DNA from: Campylobacterales bacterium
Lineage (GTDB): Bacteria; Campylobacterota; Campylobacteria; Campylobacterales; Hydrogenimonadaceae
NCBI GenBank assembly: GCA_026986055.1
Contig: JALSPH010000219.1
Location: forward strand, 1 to 8,094
Length of the DNA stretch: 8,094 nt
Direction of reading: 5' to 3'
Below the pieces are notes generated by a model. That model was not told where the DNA came from and searched no databases. It worked only from the letters and a program-made list of their open reading frames with translations. Both the position numbers and the translations under genes were made by a program. Each line of letters begins with the position of its first letter. The stretch's first letter is position 1. Below are positions 5,771 through 8,094 of the stretch, in pieces.

Positions 5771-6355
5771 ATGCCAAGAATAGACCATAAGCAGTTCTAT
5801 ATGCAGACGATAAAAAAGTTCGGAACAAGCGCAAAAGGTGTCGCATGGAGCGACGAGTTTCGCCAAAAGCGAAGATTTAACGCAATAGTTGCGGCAATTC
5901 CAAATCTTTCCGGCTCAACAGTAGTCGATGCGGGGTGCGGTTTTGGGGATCTTTGGCTCTATATGAGGCAAAAGGGAGCCGTCCCAAAGAGCTATATCGG
6001 TATAGATATGCTCGATTTCATGGTCGAAGAGGCAAGAGAGCGGACGAAGAAGAGGGTTTTCAAGCGCAATATACTAAAAGACCCGCTTCCCGAAGCCGAC
6101 TGGTATGTCGTAAGCGGAGCTTTGAATCTTCTTACGAGATTCGAGACTCTTCTTGCCGTAAAGCGTATGATGGATGTAACAAAAAGCGGAGTGGTGTTCA
6201 ACCTGCTTAAAGGTGAAGATAGAAGCGAAACCTTCAACTACTGGATGCCGCAAGAGATCAGAAAGAGTTGTGCAAACTTCGGCAGGGTCGAAATATATGA
6301 AGGGTATATAGATGGTGATTTTACCGTGAAGATCGTGCATAGAGGCTCCTTTTAA
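5771..6355 (+). CDS. Class I SAM-dependent methyltransferase, substrate unknown
   Basis: This 194-aa protein has a compact Rossmann methyltransferase core. Motif I, the SAM glycine loop, is VVDAGCGFGDLW at 51-62. Asp79 in YIGIDM ends the second strand and should bind the ribose hydroxyls. The segment DPLPEADWYVVSGALNLL (104-121) is the motif around strand 4. No substrate-recognition domain, membrane segment or signal peptide is seen, so it is probably cytoplasmic. The N-terminus (FGTSAKGVAW at 17-26) recalls small methyltransferases I associate with Campylobacterota, but I cannot name the substrate. The start is the first ATG of the frame; it has no Shine-Dalgarno, and ATG at 5801 is an alternative that would drop ten residues. 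Its stop overlaps the start of asnB by one base (TAATG), so the two are probably one operon with coupled translation. A sugar, peptide or small-molecule substrate are all possible. Confidence 0.85.
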   Translation: MPRIDHKQFYMQTIKKFGTSAKGVAWSDEFRQKRRFNAIVAAIPNLSGSTVVDAGCGFGDLWLYMRQKGAVPKSYIGIDMLDFMVEEARERTKKRVFKRNILKDPLPEADWYVVSGALNLLTRFETLLAVKRMMDVTKSGVVFNLLKGEDRSETFNYWMPQEIRKSCANFGRVEIYEGYIDGDFTVKIVHRGSF

Positions 6356-8094
6356 TGTGCGCGATTTTCGGCATAGTCGGCCGATACGACGAAAAGGCGG
6401 CCAAAAGGGCCTTTGCGACACTCTCTCACAGGGGGCCTGACGCAAGCGGCATAGTGATGTTGCCGAACCTCTTTTTGGCGCACCACCGCTTAAGCGTCAT
6501 AGACCTCTCGCCCGAAGCCGATCAGCCTATGCAGGTCGGGGACGCATTCATAGTCATGAACGGGGAGGTTTACAACTACCGCGAACTTGCTCAAGAGTTG
6601 AATGAACCCATGGAGACAGGCAGCGATACCGAGGTGGCGTTAAAAGCGTTTTTAAAATTTGAGGCGCAGTTTACAAAAAAGTTACGGGGAATGTACGCCA
6701 CGGCTATTTGGCATAAAGAGAGACTTCACCTTTTTAGAGACCCCTTTGGCAAAAAACCTCTATATTACGCGCAAAAAGATGGGCTTTTTATCTTCTCGTC
6801 CGAGATAAAGGCGATATTGGCCTATTTTCCTCAAATAAAATGGTCAAAAGAGCGCATCACCTCATACCTATTTTGCCAATCTTTCATATCTCCTTCTACG
6901 TTTTATCCTGAAATTTGCCAGGTCGAGCCCGGCGGGTATCTGCTTTATGAAGATGGGGGGTCGAGCGAAAGGGCGGATGACATTTTGATCCTTCCCAAAA
7001 AAGATAGAAGGTTGGGCCCAGAGAGAGTCGAGGAGCTTTTGGTTGAAAGTGTCGGCTACAGACTCGTTGCCGATGCTCCTTTGGGTGCACTTTTGAGCGG
7101 CGGAGTGGACAGCTCTTTGGTGGCCGCTATGGCCGTAAAACTCTACAAAGAGCCGTTGCCCACGTTTACGGTAGGTTTCAGTGGGCATGAAAAGTATGAC
7201 GAGAGGGGCTTTGCCGAAGATGTGGCCAAACATATAGGAAGCGAGCATAACTCGTTTGAGATGGGTATGGATGATTTTTTGGAGTCGGTCGATGAGTTGG
7301 CGGCCCATCTTGACGAGCCTCTGGGGGATCCTGCAGCCGTGCCGCTCTGGTTTTTAAGCAAGAGGGTAGCCAAAAGGGGAGTGAAGGTTCTGCTGAGCGG
7401 AGACGGGGCGGACGAGCTCTTTTTCGGCTACAGGCCATACTATGAGATGGCGGACATAGAAAAAGCGAAAGATCTCAAATATAAACGGTGGCTTCACAAC
7501 TACTTTCGCGCCAACTACTCCCCAAACAGAGAGTGGGAGTGGTACAAAAGAGTATTCGGCGAGTCGGTTCTTTTTAGAAGCAGTGCGGAGCTTTTTACCG
7601 ATCTTCAGCAAAACAGGCTTTTGAAGCAGAATGTCAAAGATGATAGCTCTTTAAATTACATAAAAGAGTATGTAGAGCGTTTCAAAGAGCCCGAGGGGCC
7701 GCAGTGGTACGGCTACATAGATTTCAAGGTACAGCTAACCGAGGTTTTCTTGAAAAAGCTAGATAGGGTTACGATGGCGCACGGTATAGAGGCAAGAAGC
7801 CCCTTTCTGGACCGCATTCTCGTCGAGGAGCTCTTTTTGTGCGATCCTGCATGGAGGATGGGCGAGAGCCCTAAGTGGCTACTTAAAGAGGTTGCCAAAA
7901 AGTATCTGCCTAAAAAAATTTTAAATAGAAAGAAGAAGGGTTTTTCATACCCTTTTATAGAGTGGCTTCACGAAAGCAAGGAGATAGACAGAGTGGTGGA
8001 GATGAACCGCACTTTTGGTTTTTTTCGCGAAGATGCGCTGGAGTTTTTGCTTCAAAAATCGAAAAAAGGGCGCTTCAAACACCACTTATACGCT
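6355..8094 (+). CDS. asnB: Asparagine synthase, glutamine-hydrolysing (AsnB type), partial at right edge
   Basis: 580 codons are open from ATG at 6355 to the window end without a stop. AsnB makes asparagine from aspartate, glutamine and ATP. The class II glutaminase domain has the nucleophile Cys2 (MCAIFGIVG), SHRGPD at 24-29, MNGEVYNY at 68-75, SDTE at 90-93 and RDPFGKKPLYY at 128-138. The synthase domain has the PP-loop LSGGVDSS at 247-254, LDEPLGDP at 319-326, SGDGADELFFGY at 348-359 and the RVTMAHGIEARSPFLD block at 471-486. All key motifs are intact. Family members are about 590-650 aa, so only a short C-terminal piece is missing. The start overlaps the methyltransferase stop; GAGG lies nine bases upstream inside that gene. 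Relatives in surface-glycan clusters amidate sugars or peptides rather than making free asparagine, and the flagellin neighbourhood leaves that open. Confidence 0.93.
   Translation, partial: MCAIFGIVGRYDEKAAKRAFATLSHRGPDASGIVMLPNLFLAHHRLSVIDLSPEADQPMQVGDAFIVMNGEVYNYRELAQELNEPMETGSDTEVALKAFLKFEAQFTKKLRGMYATAIWHKERLHLFRDPFGKKPLYYAQKDGLFIFSSEIKAILAYFPQIKWSKERITSYLFCQSFISPSTFYPEICQVEPGGYLLYEDGGSSERADDILILPKKDRRLGPERVEELLVESVGYRLVADAPLGALLSGGVDSSLVAAMAVKLYKEPLPTFTVGFSGHEKYDERGFAEDVAKHIGSEHNSFEMGMDDFLESVDELAAHLDEPLGDPAAVPLWFLSKRVAKRGVKVLLSGDGADELFFGYRPYYEMADIEKAKDLKYKRWLHNYFRANYSPNREWEWYKRVFGESVLFRSSAELFTDLQQNRLLKQNVKDDSSLNYIKEYVERFKEPEGPQWYGYIDFKVQLTEVFLKKLDRVTMAHGIEARSPFLDRILVEELFLCDPAWRMGESPKWLLKEVAKKYLPKKILNRKKKGFSYPFIEWLHESKEIDRVVEMNRTFGFFREDALEFLLQKSKKGRFKHHLYA

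Noticed and set aside
6868..7308. Minus-strand open frames opposite asnB
   Set aside because: They overlap an intact asparagine synthase frame carrying the PP-loop and other conserved motifs, so they are shadows.

Overview
The window looks like chromosomal DNA of a member of the Campylobacterota (the former Epsilonproteobacteria). The reasons are the flagellin termini, with a D1 segment typical of that group, two sigma-28 promoters of the TAAA-N15-(C)CGAT form, heavy use of ATA for Ile, and moderate G+C. Genus cannot be fixed from this; a sulfur-oxidising marine or vent lineage is a guess. No mobile element, CRISPR array, rRNA or tRNA was seen.

Left part (1-2493, minus strand): a housekeeping pair. 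topA (DNA topoisomerase I, TTG start, four C-terminal zinc fingers) is followed after about 30 bp by a YfcE/MJ0936-type metallophosphoesterase that runs off the left edge. The divergent 126-bp region 2494-2619 holds a possible topA promoter and a clear sigma-28 promoter for fliD.

Middle (2620-5656, plus strand): late flagellar genes. fliD (filament cap) and a flagellin gene each have their own sigma-28 promoter. The flagellin leader of about 45 nt begins with a stem-loop presenting a near-perfect CsrA motif, with a second GGA in the Shine-Dalgarno. This is the architecture of the CsrA switch on other flagellin mRNAs and is the most interesting regulatory signal here. A UUCG-loop terminator closes the flagellin gene.

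Right part (5771-8094, plus strand): a small class I SAM-dependent methyltransferase and an AsnB-type glutamine-dependent asparagine synthase. Their stop and start overlap (TAATG), so they are probably co-translated. asnB is open at the right edge after 580 codons. The position next to the flagellin gene raises, without proving, a role in modifying flagellin or its glycans.

No wholly new system was found. The window is mainly a well-ordered late-flagellar and housekeeping region with several informative regulatory sites.
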